From Halicephalobus mephisto (Eukaryota > Nematoda > Chromadorea > Rhabditida > Panagrolaimidae), in assembly GCA_009193035.1 (NCBI GenBank), contig SWDT01000022.1:186001-250000 (forward strand): a DNA stretch of 64,000 nt. The letters run 5' to 3'. Below the pieces are notes generated by a model. That model was given only the letters and a program-made list of their open reading frames with translations, was not told the origin of the DNA and did not search any database. Shown piece after piece: positions 13,501 through 24,552 of the stretch. The translations under genes were made by a program, and so were the position numbers. Each line of letters begins with the position of its first letter. The first letter of the stretch is position 1.

Positions 13501-14403
13501 CCATAAAATAGAAACCAGTGCGGGTCATTTTTGTCGGTTTTATTGACCAGTCATTCCTCTACAGTCAAAGCGAGTCAAGCCAGTCATTTCTCTACAGTCA
13601 ACGCGAGTCAAGCCAGTCATTCCTTTCTGCTGAATACACAAGCCAGTATGAGTTACTTTTTCCGAACTGATCTCGATTCACATAATTTCACAAAAATACA
13701 AACTTTAAAAATTGAAATTTATATATAAAAAATAAACATAAAAATATATTTTTTAAATTTTAATTTCCTATTTAAAAAATTAAATTGTTAAAAATCAAAT
13801 ATATTTTAAAAAATCAAATTTATTTAAAAAAATTAAAACTTGTCGAAAATAATTGAAATTTATTTTGAAAAATGAAAATTAAAAAATATTTTAAAATTGA
13901 GATATAATTTAATTAAAAACTAAAAAGTTAAAATTAAAAAATATTTTAAAATTAAGATATAATTTATTTAAAAAAGTAAAAAATTAAAAATCAAAATTTG
14001 TTTAAAAATTAAAGTATAATTTATTTTAAAAAATAAAAAATATTTTAAAATTGAAGTATAATTTATTTTAAAAATTAAAAATAAAAAATATTTTAAAATT
14101 AAAGTATAATTTATTTAAAAAAATAAAAAATAAAAAATATTTAAAAATTGAAGTATAATTTATTTAAAAAAGTAAAAAATTAAAAATATTTAAAAATTGA
14201 AGTATAATTTGCTTAAAAAAGTAAAAAATTAAAAATTAAAAATATTTAAAAATTGAAGTGTAATTTATTTAAAAAATTAAAATACAATTTTGCAGAGAAT
14301 GTATCGAGAACTTCGAGGAAATTCCGAAGAACCCGCTCCTCCGACCAGATCTACCGTAACCCCGGGCTCTCCTAACAACAAGAAAAATAAAAAACAAAAA
14401 TAA
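4575..14403 (+). CDS. mctp-1: Multiple C2 domain and transmembrane region protein (MCTP)
   Basis: MCTPs are ER- or vesicle-anchored C2-domain proteins linked to Ca2+-dependent membrane traffic and synaptic function. Modelled exons: 4575-4710, 4963-5115, 5976-6057, 6712-6796, 6965-7061, 7382-7716, 7972-8460, 9390-9586, 9631-10030, 10672-10857, 10918-10937, 11960-12192, 12239-12336 and 14296-14403, about 870 residues. C2-1 has a GSSDPYVKF core and the acidic loop [12 protein letters not shown]2-2 has [11 protein letters not shown] but lacks most Ca2+-loop aspartates. C2-3 has DINGKSDPF and YDEDPN. The C-terminal region has two hydrophobic segments ([33 protein letters not shown]) and the family block [10 protein letters not shown]...[13 protein letters not shown]. 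The intron after 7061 needs a GC donor. The 20-nt exon at 10918 is chosen only because it restores phase, and the start (4575, or Met at 4593) is uncertain. The Ser-rich N-terminus may extend further upstream. Confidence 0.92.
6188..6445. repeat. 34-bp minisatellite (GAGCGAGAGAATCTACTCGC)
   Basis: About six tandem units of roughly 34 bp, each containing GAGCGAGAGAATSTACTCGC and a CATAAATAAG spacer, lie inside an MCTP intron. Each unit holds a short inverted repeat (GCGAG...CTCGC). It is GC-richer than the surrounding intron. Confidence 0.85.
7100..7380. repeat. A/T low-complexity, intronic
   Basis: The GC-donor intron 7062-7381 consists mostly of A-runs and T-runs. No gene is seen on either strand. 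Confidence 0.6.
7725..7968. repeat. TTTGACC-type tandem repeat in MCTP intron
   Basis: Short units such as CCTATTTGACCTTTTGACC and TCATGTTGATTTTAAGTGAC fill the whole intron 7717-7971. Confidence 0.8.
8480..8960. repeat. Tandem ~150-160 bp repeat, intronic
   Basis: There are three imperfect copies containing GATAATTAATTTAATTTTT followed by AATAATATCTAGATTGAAAA. They start near 8578, 8740 and 8886. Confidence 0.8.
9040..9345. repeat. Fold-back tandem repeat (TTCGTCGTAGGAC / GTCCCACCACGAA)
   Basis: Three units of roughly 115 bp each begin with CATTCGTCGTAGGACTAGGA and end with AAAGTCCCACCACGAAT. The two ends of each unit are near reverse complements. Related sequence recurs at 17530-18020. 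Confidence 0.75.
10041..10649. mobile_element. TA-flanked TIR element with internal ~50-bp array (copy 1, fills an MCTP intron)
   Basis: The left end CACAAAGCGTAACTT follows TA at 10039, and the right end AAAAGTTACGTTTTTTTG precedes TA at 10650. Inside are about ten units of the form AACAGAATCGTCACATTTT...GAATATTT. The host intron is 10031-10671, so only about 30 bp of that intron is not element. Confidence 0.75.
11110..11890. repeat. 142-bp satellite in MCTP intron
   Basis: Five to six tandem units carry TTTTGATCTCGAGTGGAAAA, AAATTCGCGTTGAGATTATT and TTTCTTACTGTA. The GATCTCGA motif recurs at 11139, 11281, 11423 and 11562, spacings of 142, 142 and 139. The last units (11713, 11861) are more diverged. 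Single related copies occur near 15490, 15640, 15775 and 60998. Confidence 0.88.
12466..12745. repeat. Dispersed repeat (CTCATGTCCTACAGTATCCC family), two copies
   Basis: Copies at about 12470-12560 and 12650-12740 share CTCATGTCCTACAGTATCCC, a bipartite TCAGACTAT and GGTCTAGTTTCC. The same family is at 21357-21450, and an inverted tandem array is at 62515-63180. It lies in the last MCTP intron (12337-14295). Confidence 0.75.
13000..13325. repeat. Dispersed MITE-like repeat (ACAACTCTGATATATCA)
   Basis: Two head-to-tail copies (near 13005 and 13180) share AACTCTGATATATCA, AGTGTATTATATTT, ATATGTTAATATATTAAG and GGTGYATTG. Diverged relatives are at 44432-44592 and 44955-45105. Confidence 0.65.
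13545..13655. repeat. 32-bp tandem repeat
   Basis: There are about three units containing TCTACAGTCAAAGCGAGTCA and AGCCAGTCATT, in the last MCTP intron. Confidence 0.75.
13840..14285. repeat. A/T tandem repeat
   Basis: About seven units of roughly 60 bp contain TTGAAGTATAATTTATTT. They abut the acceptor of the last MCTP exon. Confidence 0.7.
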
Positions 14404-16800
14404 CTGTCCACTTGCCAAATACGGATCTAAAAATACAACAATATTAAAAAAGTAACATTTTTGTATTTTTGTATTTTTGTAAAGAAATGAAATTTGATAT
14501 AAAACTTTACCTGGGGGCAAAAACAGGAAAAGCTTCGAAAACTGGTCAAACTTTGTCTTTTGGCTCGACTTCGGGGACTGAATTGAGCGGCTCCTGTTTC
14601 AGTTTCGCTGTTTCGGTTCCAATTCGGTCATTCGATTCCAAAATCGAAAATCCTCTTTCCTGCTTTTTTGTCTTTAATCATTTATGATCGTTTTTCATAC
14701 TTTTTAGCGAAGTTCATTAACAGGTCCATCGACGGATTTTCGTCCACGAACGGAGTGGTTTTTCTTCATCAAATTTAGGATTTTCGAATAAGATTATAGG
14801 GAATTTTATAAAATTTTAAAAATGCTCCAGAACCAAAGATGTTCATTTTCGAACTTTTAAATCGATTTTGGACAAAATTTTAATTAATTTTTAAGTAATT
14901 CGAGTTCAAAAATTAAAAATTCGAATTTTGAATTCCAAAGATCCTAATTTAAACTTGATTAATTCTATTCAAAAATCGGGAAATTTTAATTTTAATTAAT
15001 TTTTAACTAATTCGAGTTCAAAAATCGAAAAAATCGAATTCAAAAATTAAAAATTCGAATTTTGAATTCTAAAAATCCTAATTTAAACTTGATTAATTCT
15101 ATTCGAAAATCGAGAAATTCGAATCATTTTAATTTTAATTAATTTTTAAGTAATTCAAATTCGAAAAATCGAATTCAAAAATTAAAAATTCGAGTTTTGA
15201 ATTCTAAAAATCCTAATTTAAACTTGATTAATTTTATTCAAAAATCGAGAAATTTTAATTTTAATTAATTTTTAAATAATTCAAATTCAAAAATTAGGAG
15301 GTTTGAATTCTGAATATTTTAGCTTCAAGTCGATTCTTTTGATTTTTGAACTCGAATTAGTTCGAAATCGATCCAAATTCGGTCTGAAATCAAATCGAAG
15401 TTCGGTTCGGAAGTTTGAAAATCGACGATTCTGTTCAGAAACTTGTCGAATAAGTTCAGAACCACGTAAAAATTAAATTTCAAAATTTTCGATCTCGACT
15501 GGAAAAGTTTGGAGAATTCACTTCAAGATCACTTTTTTGAACTTTGTTGAATATATTTTTGTTTTTATTATTGCATGATTCAGAAGTTTTTATAATTTTC
15601 TCGAATCACATAAATACTAAATTCTGTGGTTTCCGGTCTTGATTGGAAAGTTAAAAATTCTTGTCGAGAGTATTTTTCCGATATATTTAGAAATTTATAA
15701 TTTACTTATTGTAGCTCAAAATACTTCTAGAATTCCGAAAAAATATATAAAAATTTAAATTTTGAAAATTTAGTCTTGACTGGAAAGTTAAAAATTCTTA
15801 TCGAGACCGTTTCTCGAAATTTCATTGTCGGAATTTCGAAATATATAAACTTTCGTCCAAAGTGAACTAGTCCGTTGTCCAACGACAAAGTTGATTTTTA
15901 AATTTAATTTCCATAAAAATATAGTTAAATTTTTGTCTTTTTTACATAGCTTTCCTCAGGCTATTTCATCAACACATCCATCGACGTCTTCGTCGATTTT
16001 TTGAAAATTTTAAAAATTTTATTTAATTTTATTTGGAGTAAAATTAACGCTTGAAAAAACCGAAAAAATGATCCAAAAATAGTCCCGAACACTGGGAGGC
16101 GTTATTTCAAAAAATTCCAACTTCAGAATGACGCCATTCTCTGGATTTGAAAACAAATTTTGAACTTTGAGTTCCATTTTGAGCAGATTTTTATCACTTA
16201 TGATCCAGCAAGTCCTCGAGTCTAGTGGACGGTTCTCAATTTCAAAATATTTTTGAAAATTTCCAAAATTAAAAATTTTTTTCGAAAATAAAGTTTTTTT
16301 TTGAAAATTTCCAAAATTAAAAATTTTTTTCGAAAATAAAGTTTTTTTTGAAAATTTTAAAAAATATTTTTGAAATTAAAATTTTTGGAGTTTTTTGAAT
16401 TTTTTTGGAATTTTTCTGAATTTTTTGAAAATTTTGGAATTTTTAGAATTTTATAATTTTTTTGAATTTTTTAAATTTTATAAAATTTTTTGAATTTTTT
16501 TGAAAATTTCTGAAATTTGACGAATGATTTTGAAATTTTTAGAATTTTTTAGAATTTTAAAAAATTTTAGAAAATTTTGAAAATTAAAAAAATTTTTCAA
16601 ATATTAGTAAAAATGAAATTTTCGAAAATCTAAATTATTTAATTTTAAAAAAATTCGTAATTTTAAAAATAATTTAAAATGAAAAATAAAATTATTGAAA
16701 ATTTTGAATTGCATAATAAATTTCCCGAGGTTGTGTGGCTTACTCGAGGGCACTTGACAGATTCCCTGTGGCATTTATTTTCCCCAAAATTTCAGGAAAA
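14404..16800. other. Intergenic between MCTP and the small secreted gene
   Basis: No gene is recognised on either strand. The stretch 14880-15300 is a tandem array of about 130-bp units sharing CCTAATTTAAACTTGATTAA. 15470-15830 holds diverged copies of the CTCGACTGGAAA satellite. 16250-16700 is A/T homopolymer. A 72-codon ORF at 14469 has no recognisable features. Confidence 0.6.
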
Positions 16801-17419
16801 ATGATCGTTCCTAGCTGGATAAAGCTTTGTCTAATCCTGGCCGTTTTTGTCGTTTACGTCCAGGCCAAAATCGAATTCACAAGATTTTACAGGTAATTTT
16901 CAATAATTTTACTTTTAATAATTTCATTTTTTAATAATTTTATTTTTAATAATTTTATTTTTTTAATAATTTTACTTTCAATAATTTTATTTTTTAATAA
17001 TTTCATTTTTTAAAAATAATTTTACTTTTAATAATTTCTTTTTCTTTAATAATTTAATTTTTAAATTATTTCATTTTTTAAAATAATTTCATTTTTTAAT
17101 TATTTTAATTTTCAAAGTAATTTTAATTTTTTTAATAATTTTAATTTTTTTTTAAATAATTTTATTTTTTAATGGTGAATTTAGTGATCCGATGGAGATG
17201 TTGATCAAAAAACCGAGTTCTTTGGACGACCTCAGATACCAGAGAATCAGGAATCTGAAGGACGAAAAACTGAAGAGAAGAAGAGCCGTCGTGCCCATCA
17301 GAATCACCCCCTTCTACTACTCCATGACCCCTGTGGACCTTCTTGAGGGGAGTTCCATCGGGGGATCCAGAATGTCCGGAATCAGTCCTCACTACAGTAA
17401 TTACGTCGGCAGAAAGTGA
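16801..17419 (+). CDS. Small secreted protein, candidate amidated neuropeptide precursor
   Basis: Two exons (16801-16892 and 17185-17419; splice phase 2) give 108 residues. The first 22 or so residues are a classic signal peptide (charged start, SWIKLCLILAVFVVYVQA, cleavage before KIEF). A basic stretch LKDEKLKRRR at about residues 55-64 is a likely prohormone-convertase site. It leaves a Tyr/Ser/Gly-rich C-terminal peptide that begins AVVPIRITPFYY and ends SNYVGRK. Terminal Gly-Arg-Lys is the usual substrate for basic-residue trimming and Gly-dependent amidation. There are no Cys residues outside the leader. A polyadenylation-like AATAAA follows at about 17524. I do not recognise the family, and the neuropeptide role is inferred from processing signals only. 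Expression would be expected in neurons or gland cells. Confidence 0.72.
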
Positions 17420-17524
17420 AACAATCGTCTTCAGAAAATTTGAAATTGAATAACATGTAGATTAGTCAACAAGTTTTGTTCTTTTTTTACTTCAGTAATC
17501 ATTATATAATTCATATTTGAAAAA

Positions 17525-18020
17525 ATAAACTTAACTTCATTCGTGTCAGGACCATTATTTGGAAGTTGTTCTCAGAACGAGAACAGAATAACTAAAAATA
17601 GAAATTCCTTGGTCCCACCACGAACGATATTTAAAATATTTAATAATCAAGGAAATTTAACTTCATTCGTGTCAGGATCATCACTTGAACGTTTTTCTTA
17701 GAACGAAAACAGAATAACTAAAAATAGAAATTCCTTGGGTCCCACCACGAACGATATTTAAAATATTTTAATCAAGGAAATTTAACTTCATTCGTGTCAG
17801 GATCACCACTTGAACGTTTTTCTCAGAACGAGAACAGAATAACTGAAAATAGAAATTCCTTGGGTCCCACCACGAAAATTATTTACTTTTTGATTACTAA
17901 TATGATTATTAACTTTTTGAACATCATTCGTGCCGGGATCCATGGCCCTTTATTTTAATATTTTAATACTTTTTGATTTTTAATTTCTAAAAACACTAAA
18001 AACTGGTCCCACCAAGAATG
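17525..18020. repeat. Tandem fold-back repeat (CATTCGTGTCAGGATC / GGGTCCCACCACGAA)
   Basis: Three close units of about 115-120 bp contain TTCATTCGTGTCAGGATCA, GAACGAGAACAGAATAACT and TCCTTGGGTCCCACCACGAA. A fourth, diverged unit follows. Unit ends are inverted relative to each other. The family also appears at 9040-9345. Confidence 0.8.
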
Positions 18021-19020
18021 ATTTTTAATTTATTTCACCCATGAACTACATTATTGCTTTTTTAAATTGAAATTTTTTCTAGTTTTAAAATTTTTTAATT
18101 TTCTGCAATTCACAAATATAAATCGAAAAAAACGGACGACTTAACTCACAATTTTTATTTTTGTCGATGTTTTATTTTTTGTCGATGGGTGTGGTGGAAA
18201 TTGCAACTGATGCCGGAGGGCAACAAACATTCGTCAAAAAATCAGCAGCTGGCGATATTCCTCAATCGATCGTTTTTTGTTTTTACTCAAAAAAAATTTT
18301 TTTTAATTTTTTTAAATTACTTAAATTTTTCATATTATTCAAAATTTTTCTTTAACTTTCAAATTTTTTTATTTTTAAATTTCTTCAAATTTTTTTAAAA
18401 TGTTTTAAAATTTTTAAACTTTTTTAAAAAAGTAATGGAATCTGTCTTTGGTGAGCTCCTCGATCGTGTAACGATTACGAAATAACTGTCGCATAAAATT
18501 AATGCATAGGTTACTGTAGTTCTCATGAGATCCCTGACATTCGTGTCGAGACAATTCCACAACAGCGTTCATTCCCGCTCTTTGTAATAAAAAATATATG
18601 ATTATATATTATATTATTATCATTTTTATTATTATTATTATTATTTATTATTTATTATTTTTATTTTTATTTTTATTATTTTTATTTTTATTATCATTTT
18701 TATTATTATTTTTACGTGAAAGGAAGAAATATAAAATATGAGGTAAATTACTAATTATGTGTGAAAATCGGCTTTTGGGATTGAGCTTAGGCATCTAGGC
18801 CAAGGTGATAACAACACTATGCAAGATTTTCGAATACCATAATTGGTTTAATATTTTTTTCATCTTATATTTTTTCCTACTGCCCTTTTTTATAATATAT
18901 ATTATTTTAATTTTAATTTATTTTTATTATTTTTATTTTCATTTATTTTTTATTTTTATTATTTTTATTTTTATTATTTTTATTTTTATTTTTATAATAT
19001 ATGATAAGGTTTTTTCAAAA
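18021..19020. other. Intergenic with TTATTTTTATT low-complexity
   Basis: A higher-complexity patch at 18160-18280 has an ORF-like stretch on + but no supporting signals. 18590-18720 and 18840-19010 are (TTATTTTTA)n. Long ORFs here come from the repeat. Confidence 0.55.
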
Positions 19021-20709
19021 ATGAGTTCTGTTGACCGTGCCAGAGAAGAAGTCGAGAGGATTGCGAAAGAAATGAAACAATCCGCTCAGGACGCCAAATT
19101 CAGCGTCAAAAGCGCCACTGACAGTAAGTTTACAGTAATTTTAATGATTTTACAATTTTGGATTTTTATTTATTAAAATTAAATTTTAAAATTCAATGAA
19201 GATTTTTGAAATTTTTAAAGTTTTCGAAATTGGTGTCGAAATTATTTTTAATTTTTGCAAAAATAAAATTTTATGGAAGTTTTCAGAATCTCATCGAAGC
19301 TTCTGAAATTTTCGAAAATCCATAAAAAATTGGAACATATATCTGAAATCAAAGAATTTCTGAAATTTCCAAAAACATTTTAGAAATTTTTTTTTGAAGA
19401 AAATTCGGTAAAAAATTTGATTTTTGTATTTGTCAAATTAGAATTTTGTAGGAGTTTCTGAAATCTTCTAGAATTTTTTAGGAGTTTTTAGAATCTTCTA
19501 GAATTTTGCAGGAGTTTTTAGAATCTTTCAGAATTTTGTAGAAGTTTCTGGAATCTTCTAGAATTTTGTAGAAGTTTCAGAATCAACATCAGAAGTCAGA
19601 TATTTTAGAAATTTCGAAAATTTAATAAAAAAATTATTATTCATTTTCATATTTATTAAATTAGAATTTTGTAGAAGCTTCTAAAATCTTCCAGAATTTT
19701 GTAATTTTTCAGAATCAACATCAGAAGTCAGATATTTTAGAAATTTCGGAAATTTAATAAAAAATTTATTATCGATTTTTGTATTTATTAAATTAGAATT
19801 CTGTAGAAATTTCAAAATCAACATCTGAAGTCAGATATTTTAGAAATGCTCCAGAAATTTTTGTCGAGATAATTTCATTAAACAATTTTTTAACATTTCT
19901 ATAATAGTATGATTTCTAAGATGACTGATTTAGATATCCGGAAATGACCACCAAGGCTTCTGATTATTCCTTCGGGAAGACCGTCGGACAGCTGAGAATC
20001 GCTCAACTCGTCGCTCTCGTCCTCCAGGTCAGTTTTTCTTTTTTTTTTAATTTAAAAATTAATTTTAAATTTTCGAAATTAATTTAAATTTTTTAAATTT
20101 AAAAATTAATTTTAAATTTTCAAAATTTTCGAAATTAATTTTAAATTTTTTAAATTTAGAAATTAAAAAGTTTTTTTAATTTAGAAATTAATTTTAAATT
20201 TTCGAAATTAATTAAAAATTTTTTTAATTTTTAGATTTTTAAAGAAATTTTTTTTATTTTTTAATTTTTAAAATTTTTTTTTAATTTTTAGATTTTTAAA
20301 GAAATTTTTATTTTTTAATTTTTAAAAATTTTTTCTTTAAAAAAGCGACTTCCAGGCTATGACGTTGTTTATGGAAGCGGACAGGATTGGACTTGTTGGA
20401 TTTCTTGTGCCTTTTATCTTGATTTCTGGAAACATATTTATTTCCGGAAAACGTTGGTATCGAGAAATTGACGGCAGATATGATGCTCAACAGTTGGTCA
20501 ACATCCCGAATCCTTCCTTGAAAGCCCAGTATGGATTAGCCCTTTTCGGAGGATTTTTGCTTTCTTTGTTATCTCACGTGTTCACCCCGATCATCCCCTC
20601 TTCCATGGCTTCCGTCATCTACCATCTCAGCGACTACACCGCCATCGCCACCAGTCTCGTCGTCGCCGGATTGGAAGTCTTCGAAGGATTGAAGAACAAA
20701 TTCCGTTGA
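19021..20709 (+). CDS. Multi-pass membrane protein of unknown function
   Basis: Three exons (19021-19127, 19934-20027 and 20356-20709) give 184 residues. The N-terminal 35 residues are charged, helical and soluble (MSSVDRAREEVERIAKEMK). Hydrophobic segments follow around GLVGFLVPFILISGNIFI, YGLALFGGFLLSLLSHVF and YTAIATSLVVAGLEVF. A weaker one spans the exon 2/3 junction (LVALVLQAMTLFM), so three or four passes are likely. The protein ends EGLKNKFR. The obvious GTAAGT donor at 19124 gives a stop in exon 2. The downstream donor GTTTAC at 19128 keeps the frame (...ATDSK-YPEMTTK...), so the first junction is less certain. AATAAA lies at about 20763. I do not recognise the family, and no catalytic motif is visible. 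Confidence 0.8.
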
Positions 20710-20937
20710 ATACAGAAGTCGTAAAAGATACGGTAGGTACCCGATCGGTGGACCGCTGTCGAATAAACAGAAAAAATTTTTTCGACGAAAGTAGTTTTTT
20801 TAATTTGTAAATTTTCTTGTATCATGTGTTTTGTAATTTGTTTAATTGCCGAATTCTGAGAAATAAACGAATTATCCGGCCGAAATCGCGCCAGATTCGA
20901 CATCGAAGTCCGGATGAGTTAAGATACAAAACAGAAG

Positions 20938-21287
20938 TACAGTAGAACTTGGATAAAGAATATCTCCTTGGAACCGGGAAAAGCGTATGTTATAAGAAAG
21001 GATATATCATAGCGGGGGTCAATTTGAAGGGAGATTAACCAAACTCACTCACATCGTATGCTATAACAAGAGATATAGCGGGAGTATCTGATATCGAAGT
21101 TCTATTGTACAGTAGAACTTGGATATAAGATACCCCCTTGGGACCGGGAAAAGCGTATGTTATAAGGAAAAATATATTATAGTGGAGTAAATTCGAAGAC
21201 AGACTAACCAAACTCACTCATCCAGACAGTATGCTATAACTCGAGATATGTTATAGCAGAGGTATCTGATATCCAAGTTGTACTGTA
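20938..21287. mobile_element. Two head-to-tail TA-flanked inverted-repeat elements (CAGTAGAACTTGGATA)
   Basis: Element 1 (20940-21107) and element 2 (21110-21285) share the central TA target. Each starts CAGTAGAACTTGGATA and ends with its near reverse complement (ATATCNAAGTTNTACTG). Each is about 170 bp, with no coding capacity. They resemble non-autonomous Tc1/mariner- or pogo-type MITEs. Other copies lie at 39061-39345 and 39682-39858. Confidence 0.8.
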
Positions 21288-21354
21288 TATCACTAATCTT
21301 TACTCAACAATAAAATATGAACAATAATCATATATCTTCTCGCACAAGACAATA

Positions 21355-21450
21355 AAAGATCTTACTCATATCCTACAGTATCCCGTGCTCCCTGGTAGTC
21401 AGACTACCGCCTTAGGTGTTCTTCCCGGGTCTAGTTCCCGTCCCAACAGG
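21355..21450. repeat. Dispersed repeat copy (CTCATATCCTACAGTATCCC family)
   Basis: Nearly identical to 12470-12560, including CGTGCTCCCTGGTAGTCAGA and CCCGGGTCTAGTT. Confidence 0.8.
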
Positions 21451-21959
21451 ATAAAATTTACAGATTTTCCATGATATTCTGAAAGATTCCAGAATATTTA
21501 ATAATATCCTCGAAAATTCAAAGAACTTTGATAATATTTTTGAAACTTTACAGATTTTCCACAATATTTTCGAAAATTTTAGAATCTTCTAGTATTTTTG
21601 AAAACTTTAGAATCTTCAATAATATTCTGGAGAATTTCAGAATCTACTGAATTCTGGATTATTTTATGGAATTGTGGTACACAGGATTAAGGAACGAGAT
21701 CCGACACCAAACTTTGACATTGTGGTTTCCTCTTTCCCGATATTGTTAGCTTTGATACAGTGACGTCATTCGTTTTTTTCTTTTTTCACTGTTTAAAAAT
21801 TTTTGGTCGAGAATTTTTTGAAATAATAAATTGTAAAACATTTATTTAAAATTTCTCATTTTTTTTCAATTTTTTGAAAAAAATAAAAAACAACTTTTAT
21901 TTTTTTAAATTTATTTATTTATAATTTTTTTATTATTAAAAATAAATTCTTTAATTTAT

Positions 21960-22320
21960 TATGGTTAAATTTTAAAAAATTAATTTTTTTTTGAAATTAA
22001 GGAATGATAAAAAATTTTATAAAAAAATTAATTTTTTTTGAAATTGAGGAGTGATGAAAAATTTTATAAAAAATTAATTTTCTTGAAATCAAGGAATGAT
22101 GAGAAATTTTATAAAAAATTACTTTTTTTAAATTAAGTGGTGATGAAAAATTTTATAACAAAATTATTTTTTTTGAAATTAAGGAATAATGAAAAATTTT
22201 ATAAAAAAATTAATTTTTTTTTTGGAATTGAGGAATAATGAAAAATTTTATAAAAAAATTAATTTTTTTGGAATTAAGTAGTGATGAAAAATTTTATAAA
22301 AAATTACTTTTCCCTAACAT
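21960..22320. repeat. ~57-bp tandem repeat
   Basis: About six units contain GATGAAAAATTTTATAAAAA and TTTTTTGAAATTAAGGA. The rest of the intergenic region 20710-24552 is A/T-rich. Unassigned higher-complexity patches at 22320-22450 and 23690-23800 could be promoter or UTR of the myosin gene, but nothing decisive is seen. Confidence 0.75.
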
Positions 22321-23269
22321 AGGACTGAGTTTCTGTCGCTGAATTATCCAAAAAAAAAATGAACATGTGCCTCAGGCCTCTCGACCGGTCGGGGCCAGTT
22401 TTGTCCATTTCTTTTCACGGAAAAACGGGCTCTCGAACAACTTTGATCTTTTTCATTTTTCGAATCTTCTCAGAATCAATGACGAAATTTGTTTTACTTT
22501 TTATGACTCATTTTTGTTTTATTTTATGAAGTCAAAAAAAACCGAAAATGACCTTGTTTTTGAATTTATGGATTTTGTATTTTTTAATCGATATATTTTT
22601 CCTTTTTAGTTAATTGGGGATTTTTCGAAGCTTCTAAAATTTTTCAAAATCCGGCGTAACATTCTGAAAATTTTCAAAATTAAATAAAAATTTTTGGATT
22701 TTTTTGAATATTTCAGAATTTAGTGAAAAAAATTAAAAAATTAAAATAATTTTTTTAAAATTTTAAAATTTTCAAAAAATTAAAGAATTAAAATAATTTT
22801 TTGAAAATTTTAAAATATTAAAAAAATTAAAAAATTTTAGAATTTTATGAAGTTTTTAAACTTTTTTGAATATTTCAGAATTTAGTGAAAAAATTCTAAA
22901 ATTTAAATAATTTTAAAATTTAAATAATTTCAGACTTTTTGGAATTTCTAGAATCTTCGGAAAATTTTCAGAATCCAGTGGAAGATTCTGAAATTTTGAT
23001 AATTTTTAAATTGTTAAATAAATTTCAAAACTTTGTAAAATTTTGGTAATTTTCAAAAAATTTTAAAATTTAAATAATTTCAAAATTTCAATTTTTTGGA
23101 ATTTCTAGAATCTTCGAAAACTTTTCAGAATTTAGTGGAAGATTCTGGAAATTTTGATAATTTTTGAGAACTTTTTGGAATTTTTTATTATCCAGTAGAA
23201 ACTTGAGACCGAAATCTGAAATTAAAAACTCCGAAAAGTTCCAAAAAAATTTTACAAATTCATTTCAAA

Positions 23270-23690
23270 TCAATTTCGTAAAAAATGTTTTTTTTTTGAC
23301 TTTTTTGATTTTTCAAAAAATCAATTTTAATTTTTTTTATAATAAAATAATTTAAAAAATTTCTAGAATTTAAAATTTGTAAAAAATTGTTATTTTTGAT
23401 TTTTTTATAATAAAATAGTTTTAAAAATTTCTAAAATTAAATTTTGTAAAAAATGTTTTTATTTGATTTTTCAAAAAATCAATTTTAATTTTTTTTTATA
23501 ATAAAATCATTTCTAAAATTTAAATTTCGTAAAAAATGGTTTTTTTGATTTTTCAAAAAATCAATTTTAATTTTTTTTATAATAAAATAGTTTTAAAAAT
23601 TTTTTAAATTTAAATTTTGTAAAAAATGTTTTTTTTTGATTTTTCAAAAAATCAATTTTAATTTTTTTTATAATAAAATCATTCAAATTC
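23270..23690. repeat. ~65-bp tandem repeat
   Basis: About five units contain TTTGATTTTTCAAAAAATCA and TTTTTATAATAAAAT. Each unit carries the perfect inverted repeat TGATTTTTCAAAAAATCA. Confidence 0.8.
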
Positions 23691-24289
23691 TTGTTCCTGC
23701 TTCTAATCGATGAAATCACGTCAGTTTTGCGAAAAGTCTTGTTGACATTTAGCTCAATCGTCCACCGGTGAACTGTCAAAAGCGAACCTCGACTTCGCTT
23801 TGATTTCTTTGAATTTTTTTATCGAAAATTTTTATCAATTTCAAAAATGTGATAAATTTTTGTATTAAAATAAATCCAAATAAATTTTTTTATTTTGGAT
23901 TTCAAATTTTTGGATTTTTGTTTGTTTTTCATTAAAAATTTGAATTTTTAAAATTCAATTTTTCCGAATTTTGCAAGATTCAGAATCCAGAAGAATATTT
24001 TTGGAGAATTCTGAAATCAAAAAATTTTAAATTTTTAAAAGTTAAAAATTCTGAAAAATTTTAAATTTTTTAAAATCTTAAAAATCTTTAAAATTTAAAT
24101 TTTTAAAAAATTTCTGAAAATTCGTGACGGGACAATTTTTTTTAAAATTTATATTTTTATATTTATTTATTAGAATTTTTTAGAAGTTTCTAGAAAATTT
24201 TAAAAATAATTTTTGATTTTTAAATATTTTTGAAAATTCGTGTCGAGAAATATTTTAAAAATTTTTAATTAATATTTTAAATAAAAAAT

Positions 24290-24552
24290 GCAAAAATTCG
24301 TGTTGAATGAATTTTTAAATTTTTTATTTTTTAATTATTTCTAGATTTCGTAACATCTTTAACGATAATGTTAATTTTTTTAACTTTTTATTTTTTAATT
24401 ATTTTTAGATTTCGTAACATCTTTAACGACAATGTTAAATTTTTTTATTTTTTAAGTATTTTTAGATTTCGTAATATCTTTAACGATAATGTTAAATTTT
24501 TTTTTATATTTTTATTTTTTAATTATTTTTAGATTTCGTAACATCTTTGACA
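24290..24552. repeat. ~60-bp tandem repeat ending at the myosin start codon
   Basis: Four units contain TTATTTTTAGATTTCGTAAC, then ATCTTTAACGATAATGTT. The last one (24530-24555) carries ATCTTTGACAATG, whose ATG is the myosin VI start. TTTTTAG in each unit resembles a splice acceptor. Confidence 0.8.

Noticed and set aside
14269..14687. ORFs overlapping and following the MCTP last exon
   Set aside because: They are antisense or 3' flank, with no splice context or motif.
18805..19020. Hydrophobic N-terminal extension of the 19021 gene
   Set aside because: It derives entirely from TTATTTTTA repeats. The Met at 19021 starts the non-repetitive coding composition.
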